A DNA stretch of 64,000 bases from Ectobacillus funiculus (GTDB taxonomy: Bacteria; Bacillota; Bacilli; Bacillales; Bacillaceae_G). A program made the translations under genes and the position numbers. The DNA lies in the NCBI RefSeq assembly GCF_042429435.1, contig NZ_JBHMAF010000004.1; one strand, given 5' to 3'. Under the pieces are notes generated by a model. It had not been told where the DNA came from, did not search any database, and worked only from the letters and a program-made list of their open reading frames with translations. Positions 42,660-50,103 of the stretch are shown here, piece by piece (the stretch's first letter is position 1; every line of letters starts with the position of its first letter).

Positions 42660-44087
42660 ATGGGCAAACGGAGAGAGGAGTGTTGTTTTCTGAAACCAGA
42701 CCAAGAAGCAGTCGTTCATTTATACCATACCAATGATTTACATAGTCATTTTGAAGAATGGAGTTCTATTTCCCGGTTTGTCCGGCAGGAGAAACAAAGG
42801 CATAAGCAGCAGGGAGAAGCTGCTTTTATATTAGACATTGGTGATCATATCGATAGATTCCATGTGATTTCTGAAGCAACGGGCGGCAAGGGGAATGTAA
42901 AGCTGTTGAACGAGGCAGGGTACGATTATGTAACCATCGGAAATAATGAAGGCATTACGCTCTCTAAAAAGCAATTAGCTGAGCTGTATGAAGAAGCAAA
43001 GTTTCAAGTGCTGCTTGCAAATTTATTTGAAGAGAACGGAAGTCGTCCGAGCTGGACAAAGCTGTATGATCTGTACACATTGCCAAACGGAGCTGTCATT
43101 GCATTTTTTGGCCTTACAGTTGCATATGAGGCGTTCTATTCGCAGCTTGGCTGGAAGGTTAGTGACCCATATGAGGCATTAGAGGAGGTATTGGCGGAGA
43201 TTCGGCATCAGGCAGATGCGGTTATTCTTTTATCTCATCTTGGGCGCAATGAGGATGAATACATCGCTGAGCATTATGATATTGATGTTATTCTTGGTGC
43301 GCATACGCATCACTTGTTTGAAACCGGACTGCTTGTGAACGACACCCTTCTTTGCTGTACGGGGAAATGGGGACAGTACGTGGGGCATGTCAAGCTGCAA
43401 TTTACAAGGAAGAAGCTTATAAGCAAGCAGGCACGTGTGATCCCCTCTAAGCTTCTCGGCGGATATACTGATGCTGGGATGGATCAGAGCATGCGGATGC
43501 TGCAGGAAGAAAGTGAACAGCTAATGAATGAGCCTGTTGTTGAATTAAAAGAAACTTTGCACGCACATTGGTATGAAGAAACATCATTCAATAAAATGCT
43601 CGCAGATTCTTTAAAGGAGTGGTGTGATGCGGAAATTGGCATGCTGAATGCAGGAGTGCTGCTTGATTCACTTCCTCAGGGACATATTACGCGCCGGGAT
43701 ATTCACCGTATTTGTCCTCATCCTATTAATCCATGCCGTTTGCTTATTACAGGAAAAACATTGCGGGAGGTCATTATTAAAGCGCATAGACCACAGACTG
43801 AGCAGCTAGAAATTAAGGGTCTTGGTTTTCGCGGCAAAGTAATGGGGAAAATGATTTATTCTGGCCTCGAAGTGACTCCTGACGACATTCCGGGGAATAA
43901 GCTGTTGTTAAAAGAGGTACTGGTGAATGGACGCCCACTTGAGCCGGAGCGGGTGTATTCAGTGGGCACGCTTGATATGTTTACATTTGGATACATTTAT
44001 CCTGAGCTTGCAAATGCGACTGAGAAAAAGTATTTTCTGCCGGAACTGCTGCGTGACGTATTACAAGACACTTTAATGAAATTGTAA
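42660..44087 (+). CDS. yunD: metallophosphoesterase / 5'-nucleotidase-like protein YunD
   Basis: 475 aa from ATG 42660. Calcineurin-like N-terminal domain: YHTNDLHSHFE, LDIGDHIDRF, TIGNNEGITL, LLSHLGRNEDE and ILGAHTHHLF hold the dinuclear metal ligands; C-terminal 5_nucleotid_C domain with ADSLKEWCDAEIGMLNAG and RDIHRICPHP. No signal peptide, so cytoplasmic. The start is uncertain: the only good ribosome site, GAGAGGAG (42673-42680), sits 9 bases before an in-frame CTG at 42690, which gives a protein starting at (M)KPDQEAVVHLYH. ATG 42660 has only AAAGAAG directly in front of it. Confidence 0.85.
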   Translation: MGKRREECCFLKPDQEAVVHLYHTNDLHSHFEEWSSISRFVRQEKQRHKQQGEAAFILDIGDHIDRFHVISEATGGKGNVKLLNEAGYDYVTIGNNEGITLSKKQLAELYEEAKFQVLLANLFEENGSRPSWTKLYDLYTLPNGAVIAFFGLTVAYEAFYSQLGWKVSDPYEALEEVLAEIRHQADAVILLSHLGRNEDEYIAEHYDIDVILGAHTHHLFETGLLVNDTLLCCTGKWGQYVGHVKLQFTRKKLISKQARVIPSKLLGGYTDAGMDQSMRMLQEESEQLMNEPVVELKETLHAHWYEETSFNKMLADSLKEWCDAEIGMLNAGVLLDSLPQGHITRRDIHRICPHPINPCRLLITGKTLREVIIKAHRPQTEQLEIKGLGFRGKVMGKMIYSGLEVTPDDIPGNKLLLKEVLVNGRPLEPERVYSVGTLDMFTFGYIYPELANATEKKYFLPELLRDVLQDTLMKL

Positions 44088-44137
44088 CATCTGCTTTCTC
44101 CTTTCATACAGATAAAAGGAGAGGAGTGTGAGAAGCA

Positions 44138-44440
44138 ATGGTTACATTGGAGCCCATTGTCATCGACAATCATACCTTTTTGGCGGTAAGCGTGAAGCTC
44201 CCAAAAACAAATCTGCTAGCGGTGATGAGCGAGAAGGGCTATATTATGTGTGGTGCGCTTGATGTTGCTTTATTGAACGAAAAGCTGCGTGATCGCGGCA
44301 TTATTGCAGGGCGTGCAGTAGGTGTACGTACGATTGAACAGCTTCTTGAGGCACCTTTAGAATCTGTCACGTATGAAGCTGAGAAACTTGGTATTACAGT
44401 CGGCATGATTGGTCGCGATGCAATGCTAAAAATGATTTGA
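44138..44440 (+). CDS. yunC: YunC-like protein (DUF1805)
   Basis: 100 aa, the usual length of DUF1805. Contains HTFLAVSVKLPKTNLLAVM, KGYIMCGALDVALLNEKL and the regular beta-alpha pattern of YunC. The function is unknown; found near yunB/yunD in bacilli. GGAGAGGAG precedes the ATG. Confidence 0.88.
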   Translation: MVTLEPIVIDNHTFLAVSVKLPKTNLLAVMSEKGYIMCGALDVALLNEKLRDRGIIAGRAVGVRTIEQLLEAPLESVTYEAEKLGITVGMIGRDAMLKMI

Positions 44441-44450
44441 CAGATATTGT

Positions 44451-44494
44451 CCCTTCTTCCTGCATACATATGGTTAGGAAGGAGGGGTTTTTGT
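44451..44494 (+). promoter_or_regulatory. hairpin that buries the yunB ribosome binding site
   Basis: CCCTTCTTCCT (44451-44461) pairs with AGGAAGGAGGGG (44476-44487), followed by T5. The 3' arm is the yunB Shine-Dalgarno sequence. The structure could act as terminator of yunC and at the same time block yunB translation in read-through transcripts. Confidence 0.55.
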
Positions 44495-45271
44495 ATGCGC
44501 AGAATACGACGCAGCTTCAGGCTTCGCCGCGGTCCGCTCCCATTCCGGTATGTGCTGATGATTTCATTTTTCATTTTTCTCGTGCTGAGCGTTCAAGGAC
44601 TATGGCTTGTAAATAAAGGTATTGAACCGACGCTTATGTCTTATGCGGAAGTAGAAACGAAGCGGCTTGCTATTGTTATTATGACAAAGGCTGTAGAGGA
44701 TAGGCTGTCAGAAGGATTAAACACAGAAAAACTTGTAAAAGTGGAAAAGGATAACGATGGCAATGTATCATCTGTCGATGTTAATGCACAAATGGTAAGC
44801 TCCATCGTGACGTCTACGACAACTACTATGGAAAAATATTTGCATGACGCGGAAAAGGGAAATGTTGAGAAGCTAGGCATTCAAGGAACGACAAAGGTCA
44901 ATTTGGCAAAAAGTTTAGCTGATGAGGGCATCCTATTCACGGTACCTCTCGGACAGGTAACGAAGAACGCCATTCTCGGAAACATAGGACCTAAAATTCC
45001 TGTTAGCTTTACAACTGTTGGAAATGTAAGCGCAAAGGTAAAGGAGCAAGTTAAGCCGTATGGGATTAATAATGCGATGGTGCAGGTTGTTATGGAGGTC
45101 GAGGTGATGCTGAAGGTCATTATTCCGTTTGAGACGAAGGAAACGACGGTCAAAACGGATATTCCGCTCATGATCAAGATTATTCAGGGAGACGTTCCGA
45201 GTTACTATCATAATGGCGGAACAAATGGCGCAAGTCCGGCACTTCCTGCTATAAAGGAAAAGAATTCATAA
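44495..45271 (+). CDS. yunB: sporulation protein YunB
   Basis: 258 aa (B. subtilis YunB about 254). Arg-rich N terminus (MRRIRRSFRLRRG), one membrane helix (about 22-43), then an extracytoplasmic domain with YAEVETKRLAIVIMTKAV, NVSSVDVNAQMV and PIGQ-like VPLGQVTKNAILGNIGPKIPV. It resembles YunB/YyaC-like sporulation proteins with an SpoIIR-type repeat. The start is ATG 44495 after GGAAGGAGGGG. In B. subtilis yunB is a sigma-E gene needed for efficient sporulation (established there, inferred here). Confidence 0.88.
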   Translation: MRRIRRSFRLRRGPLPFRYVLMISFFIFLVLSVQGLWLVNKGIEPTLMSYAEVETKRLAIVIMTKAVEDRLSEGLNTEKLVKVEKDNDGNVSSVDVNAQMVSSIVTSTTTTMEKYLHDAEKGNVEKLGIQGTTKVNLAKSLADEGILFTVPLGQVTKNAILGNIGPKIPVSFTTVGNVSAKVKEQVKPYGINNAMVQVVMEVEVMLKVIIPFETKETTVKTDIPLMIKIIQGDVPSYYHNGGTNGASPALPAIKEKNS

Positions 45272-45280
45272 TTGATAGTA

Positions 45281-45327
45281 AAAAGAGGTACATGACATGT
45301 TAGATCATATACCTCTTCGTTATTTTT
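45281..45327 (+). terminator. terminator of yunB
   Basis: AAGAGGTA pairs with TACCTCTT over a loop with an inner ACATG...CATGT stem; a T-tract follows, where fragment A14 begins. Confidence 0.75.
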
Positions 45328-45357
45328 ACACTGTAGGAAAGTATAAACCTCCAGCTT
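45325..45357 (+). repeat. family A element, 5' fragment (A14)
   Basis: TTTACACTGTAGGAAAGTAT then AAACCTCCAGCTT. Cut off at the 3' end of lytH, whose stop codon follows at once on the other strand. Confidence 0.8.
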
Positions 45358-45360
45358 GAT

Positions 45361-46359
45361 TTACCGGTTTTTCTTAAGCGCTTGCCGTTCCTGACGTTCC
45401 CAAAAGCTAAGCTGATAGTACGGGTCGTATGCCCATTCCATATAGCCGTTATCTTTATATGTTCCATAGTGAAGATGCGGCGGGAATTTTCCTGCTGTTC
45501 CTGGCGGTCCATAGCCAGTGTTGCCGACGAAGCCAATTACGGTACCTGGCTCGACAATTTGTCCAATCGCTATATTCTTTGCAAAGCCTCCTAGGTGAGC
45601 GTAATAATGATAGTTGTTGTTTAGATCACGAATCCCGATGCGCCAACCGCCTAGACGGTTCCAGCCCTTTAATTCTATAATGCCATAGCATGTTGCGCGA
45701 ACAGGAACGCCGTGAGCGGCAAAGATATCTGTCCCTTCATGCATGCGCCTTCCGCCGAAGCTTCGTTTATCACCAAAGGTACTGCGGTAGCTATGATTGC
45801 TTCGCACTGGTACAGGAAACGCATTTCCTTCAATTTGTAACCGGCCGTAATGATGATAAATACGGGCATACCCTAAAATAATTTCAACTGTTTTGGCGCG
45901 TTGATAATACTCCCAAAGCGCAATTTTTAAATGGTCACGATCTGTTCCGAAATGGCTGAGTGTTGTAGCCATCGTATACAATGCATCTCTGTCATTATTT
46001 GAGTCAGCGGAGCCATCTCCATTCCCATCTAATCCCATTCCTCCAAATAACCCAATTGTGTAAGGATTACTATCTCCTTGGTTTGGATTATTAGGACCGG
46101 ACCACATTTCTGGTTTGAAATAAATGGAAATCACACCGTTTTGCTTTTTCGGAATATCGCGTCGTACAGATCGAACGTTGCGCTCATACTGATCGATTGC
46201 AGCGTAGTAATACCAAGGAATAAATGTTACACTTTCCATTTCCTTATATAACGCCATTCGTTTTTTGTAAATCTTCTCTTTATCATTTGCCTCTCCGTAT
46301 ACTTTTCCTTGAAGAAGAAGCAAACTAATGCTCATGAGAAGGAAGAGTTTTTTATACAC
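45361..46359 (-). CDS. lytH: M23 peptidase, LytH (sporulation peptidoglycan endopeptidase)
   Basis: 332 aa with signal peptide (1-22). Middle region with YYYAAIDQYERNVR and the GDGSADSNNDRDALYTM block. C-terminal LytM-type peptidase: RRMHEGTDIFAAHGVPVRA (HxxxD) near 208-226 and FPPHLHYGTY (HxH) near 298. B. subtilis LytH (YunA, about 326 aa) removes peptide side chains to leave single L-Ala in spore cortex. GTG start at 46359 with AAAGGAG upstream. Divergent from lipA, as in B. subtilis. Confidence 0.9.
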   Translation of the reverse strand: MYKKLFLLMSISLLLLQGKVYGEANDKEKIYKKRMALYKEMESVTFIPWYYYAAIDQYERNVRSVRRDIPKKQNGVISIYFKPEMWSGPNNPNQGDSNPYTIGLFGGMGLDGNGDGSADSNNDRDALYTMATTLSHFGTDRDHLKIALWEYYQRAKTVEIILGYARIYHHYGRLQIEGNAFPVPVRSNHSYRSTFGDKRSFGGRRMHEGTDIFAAHGVPVRATCYGIIELKGWNRLGGWRIGIRDLNNNYHYYAHLGGFAKNIAIGQIVEPGTVIGFVGNTGYGPPGTAGKFPPHLHYGTYKDNGYMEWAYDPYYQLSFWERQERQALKKNR

Positions 46360-46460
46360 GGGTATAAGCTCCTTTCCAGCCGTTACTCTTTATAGTTTGG
46401 GATATACACGATATTTCATAATGGTAAATTAATGGTAATGGCACGGAATGTTTGAGCATT

Positions 46461-46489
46461 TTGCAAAATTCCTTTAAAATAGATATGTT
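46461..46489 (+). promoter_or_regulatory. sigma-A promoter of lipA
   Basis: TTGCAA (46461-46466), 17-base spacer, TATGTT (46484-46489). Confidence 0.55.
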
Positions 46490-46525
46490 ACTGTGAAGTA
46501 TGCGGAAAAAAGTGGAGTGATGATT

Positions 46526-47422
46526 ATGACAAATAAACCGGAACATGTGCGTAAGCCAGAGTGGTTAAAAATTAAATTAAACACAAACGAAAACTATACG
46601 AGCCTAAAGAAAATGATGCGCTCGGAAAACCTGCATACGGTTTGTGAAGAGGCAAAATGCCCGAATATTCATGAATGCTGGGCGGTAAGAAGAACGGCAA
46701 CCTTTATGATTCTTGGGGCTATTTGTACACGTGCGTGCCGTTTCTGCGCGGTCAAAACAGGTTTACCAACAGAATTAGATCTTCAGGAGCCGGAGCGTGT
46801 AGCAGACTCTGTCTTCCAAATGAACTTGAAGCACGTTGTAATTACAGCAGTTGCCCGCGATGATTTGAAAGATGGGGGAGCGGCTGTCTTTGCGGAAACA
46901 GTTCGCGCAGTACGCCGTAAAAATCCATTCACATCTATTGAAGTATTGCCTTCTGATATGGGTGGTGTGGAGGAAAATCTAAGAATGCTAATGGATGCGC
47001 GCCCTGATATTCTCAACCATAACATTGAGACAGTACGTCGCTTATCTGATCGTGTTCGTGCACGTGCAAAATATGATCGCTCTCTTGAATTTTTACGCCG
47101 TGCGAAGGAAATGCAGCCAGATATTCCAACGAAATCAAGCATTATGATTGGGCTTGGAGAAACGAAGGAAGAAATTGTGGAGGCATTGGACGATTTACGT
47201 GCTAACAATGTTAATATTGTTACTCTTGGACAATACCTGCAGCCGACTAAGAAGCATTTACCAGTTGTAAAATATTGGTCTCCAGCCGAATTTGCAGAAC
47301 TTAAGGAAATTGCACTATCGAAAGGCTTTAGCCATTGTGAGGCGGGTCCGCTTGTCCGCTCGTCTTATCATGCTGATGAGCAAGTAAAATCTGCACAGGA
47401 GCATAATGCACAAGCGAACTAA
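46526..47422 (+). CDS. lipA: lipoyl synthase
   Basis: 298 aa, identical in length to B. subtilis LipA. Auxiliary cluster ligands CEEAKCPNIHEC near 40-51, radical-SAM cluster CTRACRFC near 66-73, LKHVVITAVARDDLKDGG, DILNHNIETV and QYLQPTKKHLPV. It inserts sulfur into octanoyl groups on GcvH and E2 subunits. The start is ATG 46526 after GTGGAG; the frame opens at 46493. Confidence 0.97.
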   Translation: MTNKPEHVRKPEWLKIKLNTNENYTSLKKMMRSENLHTVCEEAKCPNIHECWAVRRTATFMILGAICTRACRFCAVKTGLPTELDLQEPERVADSVFQMNLKHVVITAVARDDLKDGGAAVFAETVRAVRRKNPFTSIEVLPSDMGGVEENLRMLMDARPDILNHNIETVRRLSDRVRARAKYDRSLEFLRRAKEMQPDIPTKSSIMIGLGETKEEIVEALDDLRANNVNIVTLGQYLQPTKKHLPVVKYWSPAEFAELKEIALSKGFSHCEAGPLVRSSYHADEQVKSAQEHNAQAN

Positions 47423-47445
47423 AGCGAGCCTTTCTCCTAGGAAAA

Positions 47446-47472
47446 CAAGCAGCTGAACATTCAGCTGCTTGT
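47446..47472. terminator. bidirectional terminator lipA / yutC
   Basis: CAAGCAGCTGA pairs with TCAGCTGCTTG between converging genes. Confidence 0.7.
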
Positions 47473-47473
47473 A

Positions 47474-48100
47474 CTATTTCACCGTATTTTGCATCGAATC
47501 ATCACGTTGATTGTTCAAATGCGGGTTGGTGCTCATTTCCCGCTTCAACATGTCAATTGTGTGCGAGAATTCGGTGTTGTTCATTTTTCCAGATTTTAAG
47601 CCCTCCATTTGTGTCATTAGCTTCTGCTCTGTGGAGGTATATACATGATAGTAGCGCGGTACGACAGAGAGAGCGGTTTTGCGGACCTGATCTTGAACGA
47701 GCTTTGGATTGGTTGTGTTAGCCCGATAGACAACAAATACTTCATCGTCCGTCACCATCGTTGCTGCATCTGTTACGTCCGGCATCTTAATTTCTAGATC
47801 GGTAATAATATTGGCAAGTCTTTCTCTGTCAATATAGGCAACCTGATTGCGGTTACGGTCTGCACTGTCATTTTTTTGTCTGCGTGAATACCCCATATTT
47901 GTTGTGGCATATCGCATCTCGCCCGTATTGGAGTCATGTCTGTACATGCTATTTGTATTTCCCTCATTGGATAGAAGGACACGCCCGCCCTCTTCCTGCT
48001 GAAGCGCATCACCTCCTTTTCCCACTTCAGCTGTATCCCTGGCCTGACAGGCTGTTAAGAGGGAAAAGGCGGCAACGGTTGTTAGCAATAGTCTCTTCAT
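47474..48100 (-). CDS. yutC: YhcN/YlaJ-family sporulation lipoprotein (YutC)
   Basis: 208 aa. Signal peptide with SLLTAC (lipidated Cys near 18). YhcN/YlaJ domain: LANIITDLEIKMPDVTDAATMVTDDEVFVVYRA near 90-130 and RKTALSVVPRYYHVYTS near 145. Such lipoproteins are found in spore membranes. The start is ATG 48100 after AAGGAGG. Convergent with lipA. Confidence 0.87.
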   Translation of the reverse strand: MKRLLLTTVAAFSLLTACQARDTAEVGKGGDALQQEEGGRVLLSNEGNTNSMYRHDSNTGEMRYATTNMGYSRRQKNDSADRNRNQVAYIDRERLANIITDLEIKMPDVTDAATMVTDDEVFVVYRANTTNPKLVQDQVRKTALSVVPRYYHVYTSTEQKLMTQMEGLKSGKMNNTEFSHTIDMLKREMSTNPHLNNQRDDSMQNTVK

Positions 48101-48220
48101 TACTTTCACCTCCTTAGACTTATCATTTGTCAGTAATGCCTTTTTCAGATTAGAAATTGTTGGTTGTCACTCTTTATGATAGGATTAGGATAATCATGCG
48201 CAGAAAGGAAAGGCAAAGCG

Positions 48221-48523
48221 ATGGAACAAAAAGAAGAAATAACGAAAACGGTCACCATCAACAACATTTCCTACGAACTGATGGACGAATATAGAGAGGG
48301 CTTTAACGAACAGGCGTTTAAAGAGCGCTATGCTGAAATTTTAAATAAATACGATTATATTGTTGGTGATTGGGGCTATAATCAGCTGAGGCTTCGCGGT
48401 TTTTTTGAAGACAGCAGCCAACGCGCAACATATGATACGAGAATCAGCACATTGTCTGAGTACTTGTATGAGTTTTGTAATTTTGGCTGTGCATATTTCG
48501 TCTTGAAGAAAATAAAAAAGTGA
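48221..48523 (+). CDS. yutD: YutD-like protein (DUF1027)
   Basis: 100 aa. DUF1027 pattern: ITKTVTINNISYELMDEYREGFNEQAFKERY, YDYIVGDWGYNQLRLRGFFED and YLYEFCNFGCAYFVLKK. The function is unknown. AAAGGAAAGG precedes the ATG. Its divergent position to yutC is conserved. Confidence 0.87.
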   Translation: MEQKEEITKTVTINNISYELMDEYREGFNEQAFKERYAEILNKYDYIVGDWGYNQLRLRGFFEDSSQRATYDTRISTLSEYLYEFCNFGCAYFVLKKIKK

Positions 48524-48556
48524 AACGTACGGATTACAATCTGTACGTTTTTTTTG
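48523..48556 (+). terminator. terminator of yutD
   Basis: AAACGTACGGA pairs with CTGTACGTTT, followed by T8. Confidence 0.85.
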
Positions 48557-48640
48557 GGGGGGATGAAAATAGCAAGAAGCTGGGGACATTGTCCCGTTCC
48601 ACGGTCTGCTCCTGCCTTCAGGATAATTTTTGGAATAAAA

Positions 48641-48697
48641 GAAAAAAGCGCCTTGTATGCCTGTTAAGCTAAGAAAAGGCATACAAGGCGCTTTTTT
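48641..48697. terminator. orphan bidirectional terminator
   Basis: AAAAAAGCGCCTTGTATGCC pairs perfectly over 20 bases with GGCATACAAGGCGCTTTTTT. No coding region precedes it on the plus strand except yutD, which has its own terminator. The stretch before it (48560-48640) contains a palindrome GGGACATTGTCCC. Element A15 starts at its T-tract. Confidence 0.7.
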
Positions 48698-48827
48698 GCG
48701 CTGTAGGAAAGTATGGATTTCCAGCTGGAAGCCCATTTGACGCATTTAGGAATTTTAGGAATGCAGTATAAGGGCAACTACGCTTCTGTCTTCGCCTAGC
48801 GGCTCGCCAATCAGCGAGTTTTCTTTA
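48695..48827 (+). repeat. interspersed element family A, copy A15
   Basis: Arms GCGCTGTAGG/TGCAGTATAAG. Ends CTCGCCAATCAGCGAGTTTTCTTTA. Confidence 0.9.
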
Positions 48828-48836
48828 ATAAAACGG

Positions 48837-49106
48837 TTACATAATGACTTCATATAAAAATGAACGAAGCTCTTCTGCTCCCTCTTCATCAAGATCATAT
48901 GCATGTTCTAAATATCCAGGTTCGTCTAGATCATCTCGGCCGATAATGGCAAACTTGTTTCGCAAAATATCTAGAACCAATACTTTACCGTAATAACGGT
49001 CAGATATAACCAATGCTAAATCGTAACGCTCTTTTTCCCCCATAAAGCTAACAAAACGTGTTTGCGTTGTTACAGTATCATCATACAGAAAAAAACGTTC
49101 TGACAT
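48837..49106 (-). CDS. DUF3055 family protein
   Basis: 89 aa, acidic. FFLYDDTVTTQTRFVSFMG, LVISDRYYGKVLVLDI and ELRSFLYEVI match DUF3055, a small protein of bacilli of unknown function found in this yut cluster. AAGGGGGT lies 9 bases before the ATG. Confidence 0.82.
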   Translation of the reverse strand: MSERFFLYDDTVTTQTRFVSFMGEKERYDLALVISDRYYGKVLVLDILRNKFAIIGRDDLDEPGYLEHAYDLDEEGAEELRSFLYEVIM

Positions 49107-49272
49107 ATGTTTTACCCCCTTTTTTTACTGCTCTACTTTGAGCATAGCTTTGAATTTAGATTATGAAGAGCTGAATTGCAACGAAATGTTTGGTACAGAG
49201 GAGCGAGCTGCTTGTTGTCTCCAGTTTTAATACATGTACCCTCTTTTAACTATAACAGAGTGAGGAGGAAAG

Positions 49273-49374
49273 TTGAATTTGAAAAATATCGATTTTTCCT
49301 GTATAAAGCGCTACAATGAAAGTGAATATTTTCTAAAAGAGTGCGCTTTTTTATCACACCTTAAGAAAGTATAA
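49273..49374 (+). CDS. possible 33-residue peptide ending in a family A element
   Basis: TTG start right after GAGGAGGAAAG, reading MNLKNIDFSCIKRYNESEYF then LKECAFLSHLKKV. The last codons and the stop codon come from the 5' arm of element A16. Spacing is tight for the first TTG and better for a second TTG at 49279. No homology is known. A TTGAAA-17-TATAAA promoter-like pair lies within it, so it may be chance. Confidence 0.2.
   Translation: MNLKNIDFSCIKRYNESEYFLKECAFLSHLKKV
49279..49307 (+). promoter_or_regulatory. possible sigma-A promoter upstream of yutE
   Basis: TTGAAA (49279-49284), 17-base spacer, TATAAA (49302-49307). Transcription would pass through element A16 before reaching yutE. 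Confidence 0.45.
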
Positions 49375-49463
49375 ATTTCCAGCTTCGATGTATTCAGAAA
49401 TTTTAGGAATGAAGTGTCAGTACAACTACGCCGCTGTCTTCGCTAATCGGCAGGCTTTCTTTA
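49351..49463 (+). repeat. interspersed element family A, copy A16 (damaged terminator)
   Basis: Starts TATCACACCTTAAG. The loop is shortened. The terminator hairpin is reduced to CGCTAATCGGCAGG, no longer able to form the six-pair stem. It ends 26 bases before the yutE start. Confidence 0.87.
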
Positions 49464-49489
49464 AAGTAAAAAGGTAAAGGGTGACAGAT

Positions 49490-49930
49490 ATGTATTTCGT
49501 AGATCGGAAAAAAATTGAACAAACACTGCAATGTTTGGAGCAGACAATGGCTGTTTTTTCTGCTAAGGAGGAGTACGTACAGCAGATCGATCAATATGCT
49601 CTAGAACGAATGGCACAGCTTATGATTGATTGTATTTTAGATGTTGGGAATGCGATCATTGATGGCTTTATTATGAGAGATCCAGGAAGTTATGAGGATA
49701 TTATCGACATTTTAGTGGATGAAAAGGTTGTACAGCCGAAAGAGGGAGAGGGCCTAAAGGAGGTTATCCGTCTTCGCAAGATGCTTGTACAAGATTATAT
49801 AAGCGTGCAGCATGAACAAGTAATAGCAGCTTTGCAGGAACAACGTGCTGTCATTGAGGCGTATCCTTCCCATGTACGTCGTTATCTCGAGCAAGAGCTC
49901 GGTCCTGTGTCAGCGTTTACAAACCTATGA
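49490..49930 (+). CDS. yutE: HEPN/DUF86 protein YutE
   Basis: 146 aa, all-helical. DUF86/HepT-like fold: KKIEQTLQCLEQTM, LERMAQLMIDCILDVGNAIIDG near 38-58, and RLRKMLVQDYISVQHEQV near 100-117. In HepT toxins the R-x4-6-H motif cleaves or marks RNA; here the position is R-K-M-L-V-Q, without the His. No MntA-type antitoxin gene is adjacent. So it is probably not a toxin. ATG 49490 follows AAAGGGTGA. It overlaps a 40-codon frame at its end. Confidence 0.8.
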   Translation: MYFVDRKKIEQTLQCLEQTMAVFSAKEEYVQQIDQYALERMAQLMIDCILDVGNAIIDGFIMRDPGSYEDIIDILVDEKVVQPKEGEGLKEVIRLRKMLVQDYISVQHEQVIAALQEQRAVIEAYPSHVRRYLEQELGPVSAFTNL

Positions 49931-50049
49931 GAGGGAATCAGGAAGAAAAGCTGTATTGGGATTTTATCCTATTTACTGCGGTTACAGCAGTTTCTTGTGC
50001 ATATGGCAGATTAAGCCTGCGTATACAGAATTACGTCCAAGCCGTGTAA
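49927..50049 (+). CDS. possible 40-residue membrane peptide coupled to yutE
   Basis: ATG overlaps the yutE stop (ATGA), a classic coupling arrangement. The product reads MRGNQEEKLYWDFILFTAVT then AVSCAYGRLSLRIQNYVQAV: one short hydrophobic helix between charged ends. There is no ribosome site of its own. It fills the gap to yutF. Unknown and unproven. Confidence 0.4.
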   Translation: MRGNQEEKLYWDFILFTAVTAVSCAYGRLSLRIQNYVQAV

Positions 50050-50103
50050 ACGCTTTTTTGATTCGGAATAAGAACGGTTCCATATGTAAAGGAGAAGGAA
50101 AAG

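Noticed and set aside
49490..49930. HepT/MntA toxin-antitoxin system
   Set aside because: The motif His is missing and there is no nucleotidyltransferase antitoxin gene next to it.
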